A stretch of 64,000 bases of DNA from Roseiarcus sp963820775 (GTDB lineage: Bacteria; Pseudomonadota; Alphaproteobacteria; Rhizobiales; Beijerinckiaceae): the NCBI GenBank assembly GCA_963820775.1, contig CAWGBF010000017.1, forward strand, positions 1 to 64,000, written 5' to 3'. How positions within the stretch are numbered: position 1 is the stretch's first letter; the number at the start of each line of letters is the position of its first letter. Below are positions 45,361-55,025 of the stretch, in pieces. The translations under genes and the position numbers were made by a program. The notes under the pieces are model-generated. The model did not search any database and was not told where the DNA came from. It worked only from the letters and a program-made list of their open reading frames with translations.

Positions 45361-46236
45361 CTACGCACTCTCATCCCCCCATAAGCTCGCGGCGCTCGGC
45401 CCGCGCGCGCTGACCACCTCTGCGCGGCGGCCGCGAATCACCGCCATCTTGGCCAGTCCGGTGATTACTGAACCGCCGTCAAGATTGAGACGATATCCAG
45501 CGATCTGATCGGCGTGCGAGGCGTCGCGACGGGCGTCGTTCGGCGTATGACCGTGGACGACAAAGAAGCCGCTAAAGCCATCCCTCCCCGGACGATGATC
45601 GAGAAACGGCCGGCGCACCCAGGCCCAGTGACGATCTTCGTCGCGCTTGCCGAGGGCCATGTTCCAGGGAGCGCCGAGAAAAGTTTCGAGTTCGACTTGT
45701 GGGTTCACGCCCGCGTGGACGAACAGAACCTGGCCCGAGCGCCAGCTTGCCCTCAAGGACGCGAGCCAAGCGGACACGCGCGTAGGCAGCGACGCGCGCG
45801 CCTCGGTCAGCAGATCATCGAGATAGCCGCGCGGCGCCGCGGGCCTGAGAAACTCCCCCATCGTCCGGTCACCGCCGTTGGCGATCCAGGTTTCGAGCGC
45901 GTCGATCGCATCGTCCCAAGGCGTCTCTGGATCGAGCGGGAGCCGCATCATCATCTCGTGGTTGCCCATGAGCGCGATCGCCTCGTCGGCGCCGATGCGC
46001 GCTTTCGCAGCCGTCGCAAGATCGATCGCGCCGAGACTGTCGGGTCCTCGATCAATCAGGTCGCCGAGGAAGACGATCGCGCGCTTGTCGCGCAGCTTGG
46101 GTTCCCGCGCCGCCTCGTCGATCAGCGCAGCGAGAAGATCGCTCCGCCCATGAATGTCGCCGATGGCGAAAATCTCCGCCTCGGGGCTCACGCCCAGCGG
46201 CAGCGCAAACCCTCGGCGCTCGACGACCACGGACAT
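45361..46236 (-). CDS. Serine/threonine-type metallophosphoesterase
   Basis: From the ATG at 46236 (MSVVVERRGF) the 291-residue enzyme has all PPP-family motifs: IGDIHGRSDLL, LGDLIDRGPDS, LMGNHEMMM, LFVHAGVNP and VVHGHTPND. It would bind two metal ions and remove phosphate from proteins or dinucleotides. The longer frame to 46956 is the antisense shadow of the VWA gene. It is divergent from that gene. Confidence 0.92.
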   Translation of the reverse strand: MSVVVERRGFALPLGVSPEAEIFAIGDIHGRSDLLAALIDEAAREPKLRDKRAIVFLGDLIDRGPDSLGAIDLATAAKARIGADEAIALMGNHEMMMRLPLDPETPWDDAIDALETWIANGGDRTMGEFLRPAAPRGYLDDLLTEARASLPTRVSAWLASLRASWRSGQVLFVHAGVNPQVELETFLGAPWNMALGKRDEDRHWAWVRRPFLDHRPGRDGFSGFFVVHGHTPNDARRDASHADQIAGYRLNLDGGSVITGLAKMAVIRGRRAEVVSARGPSAASLWGDESA

Positions 46237-46308
46237 GAGACGACACCTGCGCGAGAGAGACGGGCCGCAGCATTGCACAGCCGCGCCCACGCAGGCTAGA
46301 ATCGCGTC

Positions 46309-47061
46309 ATGTTTCTCAATTTCTTCGCCAGCTTGCGTCAGGCGCACGTGCCGGCGACGCCGCGCGAATATCTCGACCTGATGCGCGCGCTTGAAGGCGA
46401 TCTGGCTCAGATGTCGGTCGACGAATTCTATCGCCTCGCGCGCGCTCTCCTGGTTAAGGACGAGCGCAATCTCGACAAGTTCGACGTTGTCTTCGCCGCC
46501 GCCTTCAAGGGGGTTCTGAGCGTCGCCGCTGCGGTCGAGGCCCGCGACCTGCCGGAGGAATGGCTGCGCCGAATGATGGAGCGCTATCTCAGTCCGGAGG
46601 AGCGGGCTCAGATCGAGAAGCTCGGCTTCGACAAACTGATGGAGACGCTGCGCCAACGCCTCGCCGAGCAGAAGGGGCGCCATCAGGGCGGCTCGAAATG
46701 GATCGGCACAGGGGGGACGTCGCCGTTCGGCGCCTATGGCGACCATCCTGAGGGCGTCCGCATCGGCCAGGACACAGGCCGCCGGGGCAGCGCCGTCAAG
46801 GTCTGGGACCGCCGGGACTTCAAGGACTTCGACGGCGACGCGGAACTCGGGCCGCGCAACATCAAGCTGGCGCTCAGACGACTTCAGGCGGTTCGCCCGC
46901 GAGGGCGCGGCCGAAGAGCTCGATCTCGACGGCACGATCCGGTCGACCGCGGACAAAGGCTATATCGACGTCCAGCTGAGGCCCGAACGCCGCAACGCGG
47001 TCAGAGTGCTCTTGTTTCTCGACGTCGGCGGCTCGATGGATTGGCACGTGGAATCGGCTGA
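46309..47061 (+). CDS. VWA-containing CoxE-like protein, N-terminal part (frameshifted)
   Basis: This frame gives residues of a conserved proteobacterial family (MFLNFFASLRQAHVPATPRE, MSVDEFYRLARALLVKDERN) that often neighbours an AAA ATPase (MoxR). Sense ends at GPRNIKLALRRL; one extra C at 46885 throws the frame off. The remainder of this frame is noise. Confidence 0.82.
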   Translation: MFLNFFASLRQAHVPATPREYLDLMRALEGDLAQMSVDEFYRLARALLVKDERNLDKFDVVFAAAFKGVLSVAAAVEARDLPEEWLRRMMERYLSPEERAQIEKLGFDKLMETLRQRLAEQKGRHQGGSKWIGTGGTSPFGAYGDHPEGVRIGQDTGRRGSAVKVWDRRDFKDFDGDAELGPRNIKLALRRLQAVRPRGRGRRARSRRHDPVDRGQRLYRRPAEARTPQRGQSALVSRRRRLDGLARGIG

Positions 47062-47485
47062 GCAGCTGTTCTCGGCGGCAAAAAGCCAATTCAAGCGGCT
47101 CGACCATTTCTACTTCCACAACTGCCTCTACGAGAGCGTGTGGAAGAACAACCGCCGCCGCCACGACGAGCGCGTGCCGACGCGCGATCTCATCAATTCG
47201 TATGGGCGGGATTATCGCGTCGTCTTCGTCGGCGACGCCTCAATGAGCCCGCACGAGGTCATGGCGCCCGGCGGCTCGGTCGAGCACCTCAATCCGGAGC
47301 CCGGAAGAGTGTGGCTCGAACGCGCGCTCCTCGCCTGGCCTCGCACGGTGTGGATCAACCCGGCGCCGCCGAGCGCGTGGAACCATTCGCTGTCGACGAC
47401 GATGATCGGCGAAATCTTTCAGCATCGGATGTTTCCGCTGACCCCCGACGGGGTCGAAGCGGCGATGCGGGCGCTGGCCGCCTGA
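46886..47485 (+). CDS. VWA-containing CoxE-like protein, C-terminal part
   Basis: After the extra base at 46885 the reading goes on with RRFAREGAAEELDLDGTIRS, KGYIDVQLRPERRNAVRVLL and the VWA MIDAS-like FLDVGGSMDWHVES (usual DxSxS; here D-V-G-G-S, as in this family). The end WNHSLSTTMIGEIFQHRMFP is family-typical. Rejoined, the protein is about 391 residues. The open frame extends back to 46736 but only the part from 46886 is in register. Confidence 0.85.
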   Translation, partial: RRFAREGAAEELDLDGTIRSTADKGYIDVQLRPERRNAVRVLLFLDVGGSMDWHVESAEQLFSAAKSQFKRLDHFYFHNCLYESVWKNNRRRHDERVPTRDLINSYGRDYRVVFVGDASMSPHEVMAPGGSVEHLNPEPGRVWLERALLAWPRTVWINPAPPSAWNHSLSTTMIGEIFQHRMFPLTPDGVEAAMRALAA

Positions 47486-47509
47486 CGCTCAAACTTTTGT
47501 GATCGCGCA

Positions 47510-47935
47510 TCATTCCCTGACCACCAGCACCGAACATTGGGCGTGGCGCACGATCGTCTTGGCGTTCGAGCCCAGGAGGTAGTCCGACATCACAGGACGA
47601 TGCGAACCGACAACAATGAGGTCGGCGTCCCATTCGGACGCCTCTTCCAGGAGCTCGTGATAGATTCCGCCCGCCCGCGCCGCTGCGCTCTTGCGCTCGG
47701 CCGGCAGATCGATGCCGCTAAGAATTGCGTCGAGCGCCTCTTTGGCCCGCGTCGCCTGCCCGATGTCAAAATCGACCGGCACATATTCCATGAACGTGGC
47801 CGGGATGACCGGCTGGACATTGACCAGCCTCAATTCGCCGCCGCCTATGGCCGCCATCTCCACCGCCTGCGCCAAGCCCTTCGGACTTGGCGTCGGCTCG
47901 GCGAGATCGACCGCGAGAACGATGCGCTTGTACAT
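47510..47935 (-). CDS. Universal stress protein (UspA family)
   Basis: From the ATG at 47935 (after GGGAGG) the 141-residue protein has the Usp fold with VLAVDLAEPTPS, and the ATP-binding motif VVGSHRPVMSDYLLGSNAKTIV (G-2x-G-9x-G-S/T type), ending HAQCSVLVVRE. Usp proteins act in stress adaptation; the partner is unknown. Confidence 0.93.
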   Translation of the reverse strand: MYKRIVLAVDLAEPTPSPKGLAQAVEMAAIGGGELRLVNVQPVIPATFMEYVPVDFDIGQATRAKEALDAILSGIDLPAERKSAAARAGGIYHELLEEASEWDADLIVVGSHRPVMSDYLLGSNAKTIVRHAQCSVLVVRE

Positions 47936-48154
47936 GACAAACCTCCCTTCTCCGCTCGAACCGGTCGCAACGCCTGAACGTGAGGCGCTCTTTACGGTCT
48001 GGCAAGCCTCGTGAGGCAAATAGCCCAAGGCCTCGCCTCAATCGTCCCGCGCACTGGCCGGCCGGTCGCTCGCGCCCGGCGACGATAGTCATTGTTCCTT
48101 CGCCGATGGATCGCTATAAGGCCGCGAAATTGCACGCGGAAACAGGAATCGCCA

Positions 48155-48571
48155 ATGAACGACGTGTCCGTTGAGAGTTATAGACCGTCGGACGACGAAC
48201 CGTTCATGAACGACCGACAGAAGGAATATTTCCGCCGCAAGCTGATCGCCTGGCGCGAATTGATTCTGGCCGAGAGCCGCGACACGCTGGCGGCCCTTCA
48301 GCAGGAAAGCGAAAACCACCCCGACTTTGCCGACCGTGCGTCTTCGGAAACGGACCGCGCGATCGAGCTGCGCGCCCGCGATCGCCAGCGCAAACTGATC
48401 GCCAAGATCGAGGCCGCGCTGACCCGTATCGACGACGGCTCGTACGGCTATTGCGTGGAAACCGGCGATCCCATCTCGCTCAGGCGCCTCGACGCGCGTC
48501 CAATCGCGACCCTGTCGGTCGAGGCGCAGGAGCGCCACGAACGGCGCGAGCGGATCTATCGCGACGAGTGA
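48155..48571 (+). CDS. dksA: DksA-type RNA polymerase-binding regulator
   Basis: From the ATG at 48155 the 138-residue protein has the coiled-coil with tip Asp (NHPDFADRASSETDRAIELR) and the C-terminal globular part YGYCVETGDPISLRRLDARP followed by IATLSVEAQERHE. Only one of the four zinc cysteines is kept, as is usual for the alphaproteobacterial DksA type. DksA with ppGpp shifts transcription under starvation. Confidence 0.93.
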   Translation: MNDVSVESYRPSDDEPFMNDRQKEYFRRKLIAWRELILAESRDTLAALQQESENHPDFADRASSETDRAIELRARDRQRKLIAKIEAALTRIDDGSYGYCVETGDPISLRRLDARPIATLSVEAQERHERRERIYRDE

Positions 48572-48723
48572 TTCGCTGTCCGCGGTCGCCGCGACGACCG
48601 GGCCGCGGGCTGACCCTGTGCGCTGTCGACGCGCCTTACGCAAGGAAAGGTCATTGGCGCGATGACGCTCTCGATGGCGCCGTCTCCGATGACATTGAAC
48701 GACCGCAGCGCCGGCAGCTCGGG

Positions 48724-49854
48724 TCAGTCAGACTTTTCGCGGCCAAGCAGGCGCGCCATTTCGGCTTCGAGCGAATCGAGGTCGGCGAAAGGATCGTCGA
48801 CTTTGAGCGGCTTGCCGCTCGGCTCGGCGTTCGTCTTGTCCGCCTGCGGGAGAGTGCCGGCTGGCTTTGGCGCCCCAACGGACGCCGGCGCCGCGGGCCC
48901 GGTCCTGGCCGCAGGGCGCGCCTGGACTGAGGCGGCGCTTGCCGCAGCGACGGTCACTGTCGGCCCCGCTGGCGGCTCCGTTTTCACCGTTGCGACGGGT
49001 GGCGGCTCCGCTTTCGAGGCTGCGACTGCCGGCTCCGGTTTCTCCGGACGGCGCGGCGGGGCGGGCGCGACAGGAGACGGGGCCGGCGGGTTGCCCAGGC
49101 TTCTCACAGGCGCGGTTTCGATCCCGCGAACCGCGGCCCCCCGGCTCGCCGGGGCGTTGGCGGGGATGATCGGCGGGGGCATCGTGGCGCGCGGCGGCGC
49201 GGGACGCGGCTCCGGCTGACGCGACGGCGGGCTCGCCGGCGCTGGTCGGGCGGTCTCCGCTGCTTGCGTCGCCGCCGGCGGAGGGGAGGCCGGGCGCGCC
49301 TGTTCTGGCGCGATCGGTTTGGGCGCGATCGGTTTAGGAGCGGGAGCGGGCGCTTGGGCGGGAGCGGGCGGCGTCGGGATCGGCGGCGCCGCAGTCGGGA
49401 CCGGCGCGGGCGGCGACGCCGGGGCCTTGGCGGCGACCTTCGCCGGCGCCTCGGCAGCCGCTGGCGCGGCGAGCGCTGCCGCTTCAGTTCGCCGCACCGG
49501 CGCGCTTGGCACGAGCAGCGGCGAGACCTGGCTGCTCTCGCGCGCCGGGCCCACGGCGCGATTGATCTGCGACTTAACCAGAACGTCGTTCGGCCCGCCG
49601 ATCATGACCAAATGTTCGACGTTGTCGCGCCGGACAAGCACCAGCTGCCGCTGCCCGTCGAGGCTGAATGCGTCGACCAGCCCGAGTCTTGGCTGGCGGG
49701 TCCGTCCGCCCGGAACGCGTAGCCGATGAGCGAAGGCCAGCCGGTAGACAATCGCCAGCACGATTAGGGCGGCGATGCCGCAAGCCGCGAGGAACCCGAT
49801 CTGAAGGACCCGATTGTCCCCGAACGGAAGCTCATTCAACCACTGCATGCCCAA
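48724..49854 (-). CDS. FliO-like membrane protein with Pro/Ala-rich tail
   Basis: The 376-residue protein has one membrane span (about 20-40, IGFLAACGIAALIVLAIVYR), a FliO-type domain (GLVDAFSLDGQRQLVLVRRD, EHLVMIGGPNDVLVKS), a very long Pro/Ala-rich linker (about 115-345) and a conserved C-terminal helix DPFADLDSLEAEMARLLGR. FliO stabilises the flagellar export gate. There are no other flagellar genes in this window, which is known for this orphan form. Confidence 0.82.
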   Translation of the reverse strand: MGMQWLNELPFGDNRVLQIGFLAACGIAALIVLAIVYRLAFAHRLRVPGGRTRQPRLGLVDAFSLDGQRQLVLVRRDNVEHLVMIGGPNDVLVKSQINRAVGPARESSQVSPLLVPSAPVRRTEAAALAAPAAAEAPAKVAAKAPASPPAPVPTAAPPIPTPPAPAQAPAPAPKPIAPKPIAPEQARPASPPPAATQAAETARPAPASPPSRQPEPRPAPPRATMPPPIIPANAPASRGAAVRGIETAPVRSLGNPPAPSPVAPAPPRRPEKPEPAVAASKAEPPPVATVKTEPPAGPTVTVAAASAASVQARPAARTGPAAPASVGAPKPAGTLPQADKTNAEPSGKPLKVDDPFADLDSLEAEMARLLGREKSD

Positions 49855-50200
49855 TCCAACACTTCCGCCGCTGAGCGCGCAACAAACCGCTCTTCATTTT
49901 CGCCAGCCGAACGATGGGCAGGCGCCCGAGAAGCAAGATCGGGCGCGGCTCAGTGACCGGACCTGGCGCGCCGCCGGGCTTGCCCCGAATCCGATCGACG
50001 CGCGCCCATGTCACATTTCATAACAAAATGCGAACCCGTTGAAAACTGCGGCGCTCGCCGCGCTTTCGCCCAAGGTTCGCGGCCTGCCGTCAAGACATGG
50101 CCCGCGGCCCATGGTAGCACACGCGCACAAACCGGATCGACTCAGCGCGCTCGCTTTGGTCCACGTCGACGGCAATGTCCTTGGGGGTAACGATCCTCAA
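49855..50200. other. Intergenic region before cckA
   Basis: About 345 bp. TTG at 50039 and ATG at 50111 could extend cckA upstream, but the residues are not protein-like. I see no other signal here. Confidence 0.45.
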
Positions 50201-52717
50201 ATGAAATCTCCGCCGCCCCCGCCGGTGGATAGAATTGAGCGAACGGTCAATCCGGTCGCGCTGGCGATCCTCCTCGTCTGTCTCGCTGGCGCCCTTCTCG
50301 CCGTGTGGCTTGCGCCGAACGCCATCGGCGTGACGCTGATGACCTGGATGATCGTCATCCTCGCCGTCTGCGGCGCTTTCGGGTTGCTCTTGTACGCGTT
50401 CGGCCTGTTGCAACTGCCGACCCGGGCGGCGCGCCTCGACACCACCAAGGCGATCGCCGACTCCAATCCGGAAGGCGTCCTCGTCACCGACCGTGAATTG
50501 CGCATCGTCTACGCCAACGACGCCTACCGCGCGCTTTCGGGCGCGCCCGCGGCGACCGACCTGCGTCCAGTCGAACGCCTGTTCACCGGCTCGCCGGACG
50601 TCTCCGAGTCCGTTTATCGCCTGTCGCAAGCGGCGAAATCCGGCGGGCGCGCGAGCGAGGAGCTTCGCCTCTCGCCGCCGCCAGGCGGCCAAGGCGAGGT
50701 CGCCTGGTATCGCATTCGGGTTCGTCCGCTCGAGGGCGTCGCAAGAGACGGCCTGATGGTGTGGACGGTCTCGGATGAGACCCGAGACCACGACCGGCAC
50801 GAGACCTTCTTTCAGGACCTTCAACATGCGATCGACTATCTCGACCACGCGCCGGCCGGCTTTTTCTCGGCCGAGCCCGACGGCGCGATCACCCACATGA
50901 ACGCCACCCTGGCCGGTTGGCTCGACTATGATCTCGCCCAGTTCAGCGTCGGCCGGCTCAAGATCGATGACATCGTCGCCGGGGATGGCGGGGCGATGCT
51001 GGCCATGATCTCCGGCCCGCCGGGCGAAGTGACGACGCAGCAATTCGATGTCGACCTCAAGCCCCGCCAGGGCCGGTTGCTCCCGGCGCGGATCCTCCAC
51101 AAGGTCGCCTTTTCCGGCGACGGGACGGCGGGCCCTTCCCGTTCGCTGGTGATCAATCGCGCTCCCGGCGAAATCAAAGGCGAGGACTTGCGCGCAGCCG
51201 AGGTGCGCTTCGCCCGCATTTTCAATTCGACCCCTGTCGCGATCGCGGCCGTGGACGCCGCTGGCGCGGTGCTGCGTCCCAATGCGGCGTTTGCGCGGCT
51301 CGCCCAGGCCGCGTCGAAGAGCGACGCCGCCAAGGGACGGCTATCGATTTTCGACCTTGTCGCCGAGCGTGATCGGATCGCCTTGAGCGCGTCGATCGAG
51401 GCGGCGGCCCAGGGCAAGGGCGAGATCGCGCCTCTCGACGTCTCGCTGGAGGGGACTGGGGCCGCGCGTTCGGCGCGGCTCTTCGTCTCGGCCGCCGATC
51501 CGCGCGGCGACGAAGGCGCGAGCGCGACCATCTTCGCCCTCGACACCACCGAGCAGCGCACCCTGCAAGAGAACCTCGTGCAAAGCCAGAAGATGCAGGC
51601 CATTGGTCAGCTCGCTGGCGGCGTCGCGCATGACTTCAACAATGTGCTGACCGCGATCATCGGCTATTCCGATCTCCTGCTCGCCAATCACCGCCCGACC
51701 GATCCGTCCTTCCAGGACATCATGCAGATCAAGCAGAACGCCAATCGGGCGGCGGGGCTGGTGCGGCAATTGCTCGCCTTTTCGCGCCGTCAGACGCTGC
51801 GTCCCCAGGCGCTGCAGCTCAACGACGTGTTGTCGGAATTGCAGATGCTGCTGCGCCGGTTGGTCGGCGAGACGATCCAGCTCGACGTCGTTTACGGGCG
51901 CGACTTGTGGCAGGTGAAGGCCGACCTCAACCAGTTCGAACAAGTGATCGTCAATCTCGTCGTCAATGCGCGCGACGCCATCCACGACGGCGGCAAGATC
52001 ACGCTGCGCACGCGCAACTTCCCAACTTCCGAATGCGCGGAGCTCAAGGAAGTAGACGTCGCCCCAGCCGATTACGTGGCGGTAGAAGTCCAAGACACGG
52101 GTCACGGTATCCCACCCGAGGTCCGAGCCAAAATCTTTGAACCCTTCTTCACCACCAAGGAGGTGGGCAAAGGCACCGGCCTCGGGTTGTCGATGGTCTA
52201 CGGCATCGTCAAGCAGACAGGCGGGTACGTGTTCTGCGACAGCGAGCCGGGCCAAGGCGCGACGTTCCGCATTCTGCTTCCGCGGCGCCTCGCTGATGAC
52301 CTCGACGAGCCCGTCAAGGTGGAGCCCGCCAAACCGGCGGCGGATCTGACCGGCCGCGGCGCGATCCTGCTGGTCGAGGACGAAGAGGCGGTGCGCGCTT
52401 TCGCCTCGCGGGCCCTGGCTTCGCGCGGCTATACGGTGCTGGAGGCGGAGACCGGCCTTGACGCCTTGCGCGTCGCCGAGGCCGCAAGCGAGCCGATCGA
52501 CCTCATTGTTTCGGACGTCATCATGCCGGAAATGGATGGGCCGACCATGCTGACTGAACTGCGCAAGCGCGGCTTGAACGCCAAGGTCGTGTTCGTCTCC
52601 GGCTACGCCGACGACGCATTTGCGCGCAATCTGCCGGAGGGTCAGGACTTCGTGTTCCTGCCCAAGCCTTTCTCGCTCAAGCAGCTCATCGAAACCGTCA
52701 AGGGTCTGATGAATTGA
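50201..52717 (+). CDS. cckA: Hybrid sensor histidine kinase CckA
   Basis: The protein (838 residues from the ATG at 50201) has two membrane spans near the N-terminus (about 18-65), PAS domains (SNPEGVLVTDRELRIVYAND and two more), the HisKA motif GQLAGGVAHDFNN (His about 477), ATPase boxes NQFEQVIVNLVVNARDAI and GKGTGLGLSMVYGIVKQTGG, and a receiver domain with the phospho-acceptor in LIVSDVIMPEMDG (Asp about 772). This is the order of CckA, the kinase that feeds ChpT-CtrA in alphaproteobacterial cell-cycle control. The exact start is uncertain. Confidence 0.93.
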   Translation: MKSPPPPPVDRIERTVNPVALAILLVCLAGALLAVWLAPNAIGVTLMTWMIVILAVCGAFGLLLYAFGLLQLPTRAARLDTTKAIADSNPEGVLVTDRELRIVYANDAYRALSGAPAATDLRPVERLFTGSPDVSESVYRLSQAAKSGGRASEELRLSPPPGGQGEVAWYRIRVRPLEGVARDGLMVWTVSDETRDHDRHETFFQDLQHAIDYLDHAPAGFFSAEPDGAITHMNATLAGWLDYDLAQFSVGRLKIDDIVAGDGGAMLAMISGPPGEVTTQQFDVDLKPRQGRLLPARILHKVAFSGDGTAGPSRSLVINRAPGEIKGEDLRAAEVRFARIFNSTPVAIAAVDAAGAVLRPNAAFARLAQAASKSDAAKGRLSIFDLVAERDRIALSASIEAAAQGKGEIAPLDVSLEGTGAARSARLFVSAADPRGDEGASATIFALDTTEQRTLQENLVQSQKMQAIGQLAGGVAHDFNNVLTAIIGYSDLLLANHRPTDPSFQDIMQIKQNANRAAGLVRQLLAFSRRQTLRPQALQLNDVLSELQMLLRRLVGETIQLDVVYGRDLWQVKADLNQFEQVIVNLVVNARDAIHDGGKITLRTRNFPTSECAELKEVDVAPADYVAVEVQDTGHGIPPEVRAKIFEPFFTTKEVGKGTGLGLSMVYGIVKQTGGYVFCDSEPGQGATFRILLPRRLADDLDEPVKVEPAKPAADLTGRGAILLVEDEEAVRAFASRALASRGYTVLEAETGLDALRVAEAASEPIDLIVSDVIMPEMDGPTMLTELRKRGLNAKVVFVSGYADDAFARNLPEGQDFVFLPKPFSLKQLIETVKGLMN

Positions 52718-53322
52718 GACGAGCCAAGCGTTCAGGCGCAACCGTTTGACGCGCCAACATAGTCGCTGAGCTATTTGCGCGAGCAAATGGCTTTGAGGGC
52801 GCGTCGCAAACCCGAGGACATCGTGACGCCCAGCACGGCCTAATATTTGTGTGACATCGCCGGATATTTGCGGGGCCTTCGCCGGGACGTCGATTGATGC
52901 TGCGTGCTCTCGCCTGGAGCTCAGCTGACGCCCGTCGTCCTCCCCCTGTGACCGATGTGTGATCCTCCTCACACCTCTCGCAGCGGACGGTAGCTAGAAA
53001 CCTTGCGCCGTCGCTCATTTGTCCCCAATTGAGCCGGGTAAGGGCGGAGACGGCTCCAAGCGTGGGATGAGACGCGGAGTTGGACCATGCCCGAGGAAGT
53101 CCTGAAACTCGAATGCGCAAAGAGGATGGCGCTCGGTCGGCCGCCCTCAGCGCGGGAAGCACGCCCGGCGAGAGCCGCGTGTCCGTGCTTGCCGCATGTC
53201 TCACGAGCGCATCCATCGACACAACGCAGTTCGCGGCATGAGCGTGGGAGAACCGCGGGAGTGCTCAAGGCCAGCTCCCTGAACGAAGCACGATTCAACC
53301 CCATCGGGGAAGGAACGAACAA
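52718..53322. other. Intergenic region before the cyclase gene
   Basis: About 600 bp. It contains a perfect CRP-type palindrome at 52958-52973. A 79-residue open frame (53087-53326) overlaps the cyclase start and has no family features; I do not call it. No other signal seen. Confidence 0.5.
52958..52973. promoter_or_regulatory. Perfect CRP-type operator
   Basis: TGTGATCCTCCTCACA is a perfect TGTGA-N6-TCACA palindrome, 350 bp before the cyclase gene. It suggests that cAMP-CRP feeds back on a cyclase gene. Confidence 0.65.
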
Positions 53323-54723
53323 ATGAGCGATTGGCGCCCTTCCGGGAGCTTTGTTGGCGACCGTGCGTCGCCGCTGGCCGGCGGTTCAACTTCAGTCACC
53401 CCGAGGCGGTCGGTCGCCGAAAAGCCGAGGCGAGAAGCGTCGTCGTTTCCGGTCCCCGCCAACGAGCCGCAGCGGCTCAATGCGCTGCGCGCGCTCGACA
53501 TTATGGATAGCGCCCCCGAGATCGCCTATGACGAAATCGCGGAATTGGCGGCGCATGTCTGTGCGTGCCCCATCGGCTACATCAGCTTCGTCGACGACGA
53601 TCGCCGATGGCTCAAGGCGAGATATGGCCTCCAGTCAGAAGCAACGAACGCGCCTCGGGAAGCTACTGTTTGCTCGACCACGATTTGCGGCGCCGAGATG
53701 TTCGTGGTGCCGGACATGACTCAGGATCCTCGGTTTGATCGTGTCGCAGTGGTCGTCGGCGACCCACACTGTCGATTTTATTGCGGCGTGCCGCTTATCA
53801 CGGACGAGGGTTATGCCTTAGGGACGCTCTGCGTCATGGATTTCAAGCCGCGGGGGCTTACCTTCGAACAAACGGAAGCGCTACGGCGGCTGTCGCGCCA
53901 GATTCTGACGTTATTGGAGCTGCGTCGAAGTCTGATCGAGCATGACCGGACAATCAGGGAGCTCGAACAGGCGCGCCACGAGGTCGCCGCACAAAAAGCG
54001 CGCTCCGAGGAGCTCCTCAGCAACCTGTTGCCCGCCGCGATTGCCGACGAACTCAAGAAAAACGGCCGTGTGCAACCCAGGTACATACGCTCCGCAACGG
54101 TCTTATTTGCCGACATTCAAGGCTTTACGCTGCTCGCCGAGGGGGCGGAGCCCGCGGCGCTCGTTGGCCTTCTCGACCGGTATTTCACCGCGTTCGACGA
54201 CATCGTAGCCCGTCGCGGACTGGAGAAAATCAAGACGATCGGCGACGCCTATATGGCGGTCGGCGGCGTGCCCGAGAGCGGCCTTGGCCATCCGCTCGAC
54301 GCCTGCCTCACGGCGCTGGAGATGCAAGCAACGGCCGCCCGCATAAAGTCGCAAAGCGAAATCATGCGATTGCCCTCGCTGGAGTTGCGGGTCGGCGTTC
54401 ACACTGGCCCCGTCATATCCGGCGTTGTCGGCAATCGCCGCTTATCCTTCGATATCTGGGGCGACGCGGTCAACACGGCGGCTTTCATGGAGGCGCACGG
54501 CCTGCCGGGCCGAATCAATATCTCGGACACTGTGGCCGGACACGCCAAGGCTCTATTCGAACTGGAGCCGCGCGGTCCCGTCGAAGCGAAACACGAACGC
54601 TCGCACGAGATGTCTTTCCTTAATCGCCTGAAACCGGAGTTTTCGCGCGACCCGGCCGGCCACCGGCCGAACGAGAATTTCGCCGCCGAATATGACCGCT
54701 TGACCGGGGGGTTGCCAGCGTAA
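53323..54723 (+). CDS. GAF-domain class III nucleotide cyclase
   Basis: The 466-residue protein has a GAF domain (about 50-195, IGYISFVDDDRRWLKARYGL), a short coiled coil (200-235) and a class III cyclase domain (about 245-435). Metal aspartates D264 (LFADIQGF) and D308 (TIGDAYMAVGG) are present, as are adenine-selecting K304 and D377 (SFDIWGDAVN), so adenylate rather than guanylate cyclase is likely. The transition-state Arg of the N-x3-R motif is missing: N384 is followed by TAAF. The start follows GGAAGGAACG. Confidence 0.88.
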   Translation: MSDWRPSGSFVGDRASPLAGGSTSVTPRRSVAEKPRREASSFPVPANEPQRLNALRALDIMDSAPEIAYDEIAELAAHVCACPIGYISFVDDDRRWLKARYGLQSEATNAPREATVCSTTICGAEMFVVPDMTQDPRFDRVAVVVGDPHCRFYCGVPLITDEGYALGTLCVMDFKPRGLTFEQTEALRRLSRQILTLLELRRSLIEHDRTIRELEQARHEVAAQKARSEELLSNLLPAAIADELKKNGRVQPRYIRSATVLFADIQGFTLLAEGAEPAALVGLLDRYFTAFDDIVARRGLEKIKTIGDAYMAVGGVPESGLGHPLDACLTALEMQATAARIKSQSEIMRLPSLELRVGVHTGPVISGVVGNRRLSFDIWGDAVNTAAFMEAHGLPGRINISDTVAGHAKALFELEPRGPVEAKHERSHEMSFLNRLKPEFSRDPAGHRPNENFAAEYDRLTGGLPA

Positions 54724-55025
54724 CACATGCGGGAATTGTGGTCGCCCTAGCCGTCCACCGCGCCGGTCGTGGCGCGGCCCGCTAAGCCAGAACCGACTTC
54801 GATCTGACAGTCGATTGCCCCTGGTTTCATCCAGTGCGTCGCATTACAGCCACCCCAAGGCCGGCTGATCAATGGGACCCGTGCGCGCACAACTTTACGC
54901 GCGCCAACGATTTCCGCGGATTTTTCTGATTTTGCGCAAGCATCTTCTCAAACGCCATCCGGCGCGTTCCTACGGCGCTCGAACGGGGGCGGGCTCATGC
55001 GTTCGCTTCATCGCGGACGTCCGCA

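Noticed and set aside
47499..47514. Near-match to a CRP site (TGTGATCGCGCATCAT)
   Set aside because: The right half is shifted by one base and it lies at the 3' end between converging genes, so it is not counted with the four perfect sites.
48450..48560. Loss of three zinc cysteines in DksA as a novelty
   Set aside because: This form is the usual one in alphaproteobacterial DksA and is not unusual.
51341..52972. 543-residue minus-strand frame opposite cckA
   Set aside because: Antisense shadow; composition of Arg, Gln, Leu and Asp typical of reversed high-GC codons.
53087..53326. 79-residue frame just before the cyclase
   Set aside because: Overlaps the cyclase start by four bases but is Arg/Pro/Ala-rich with no strong start signal.
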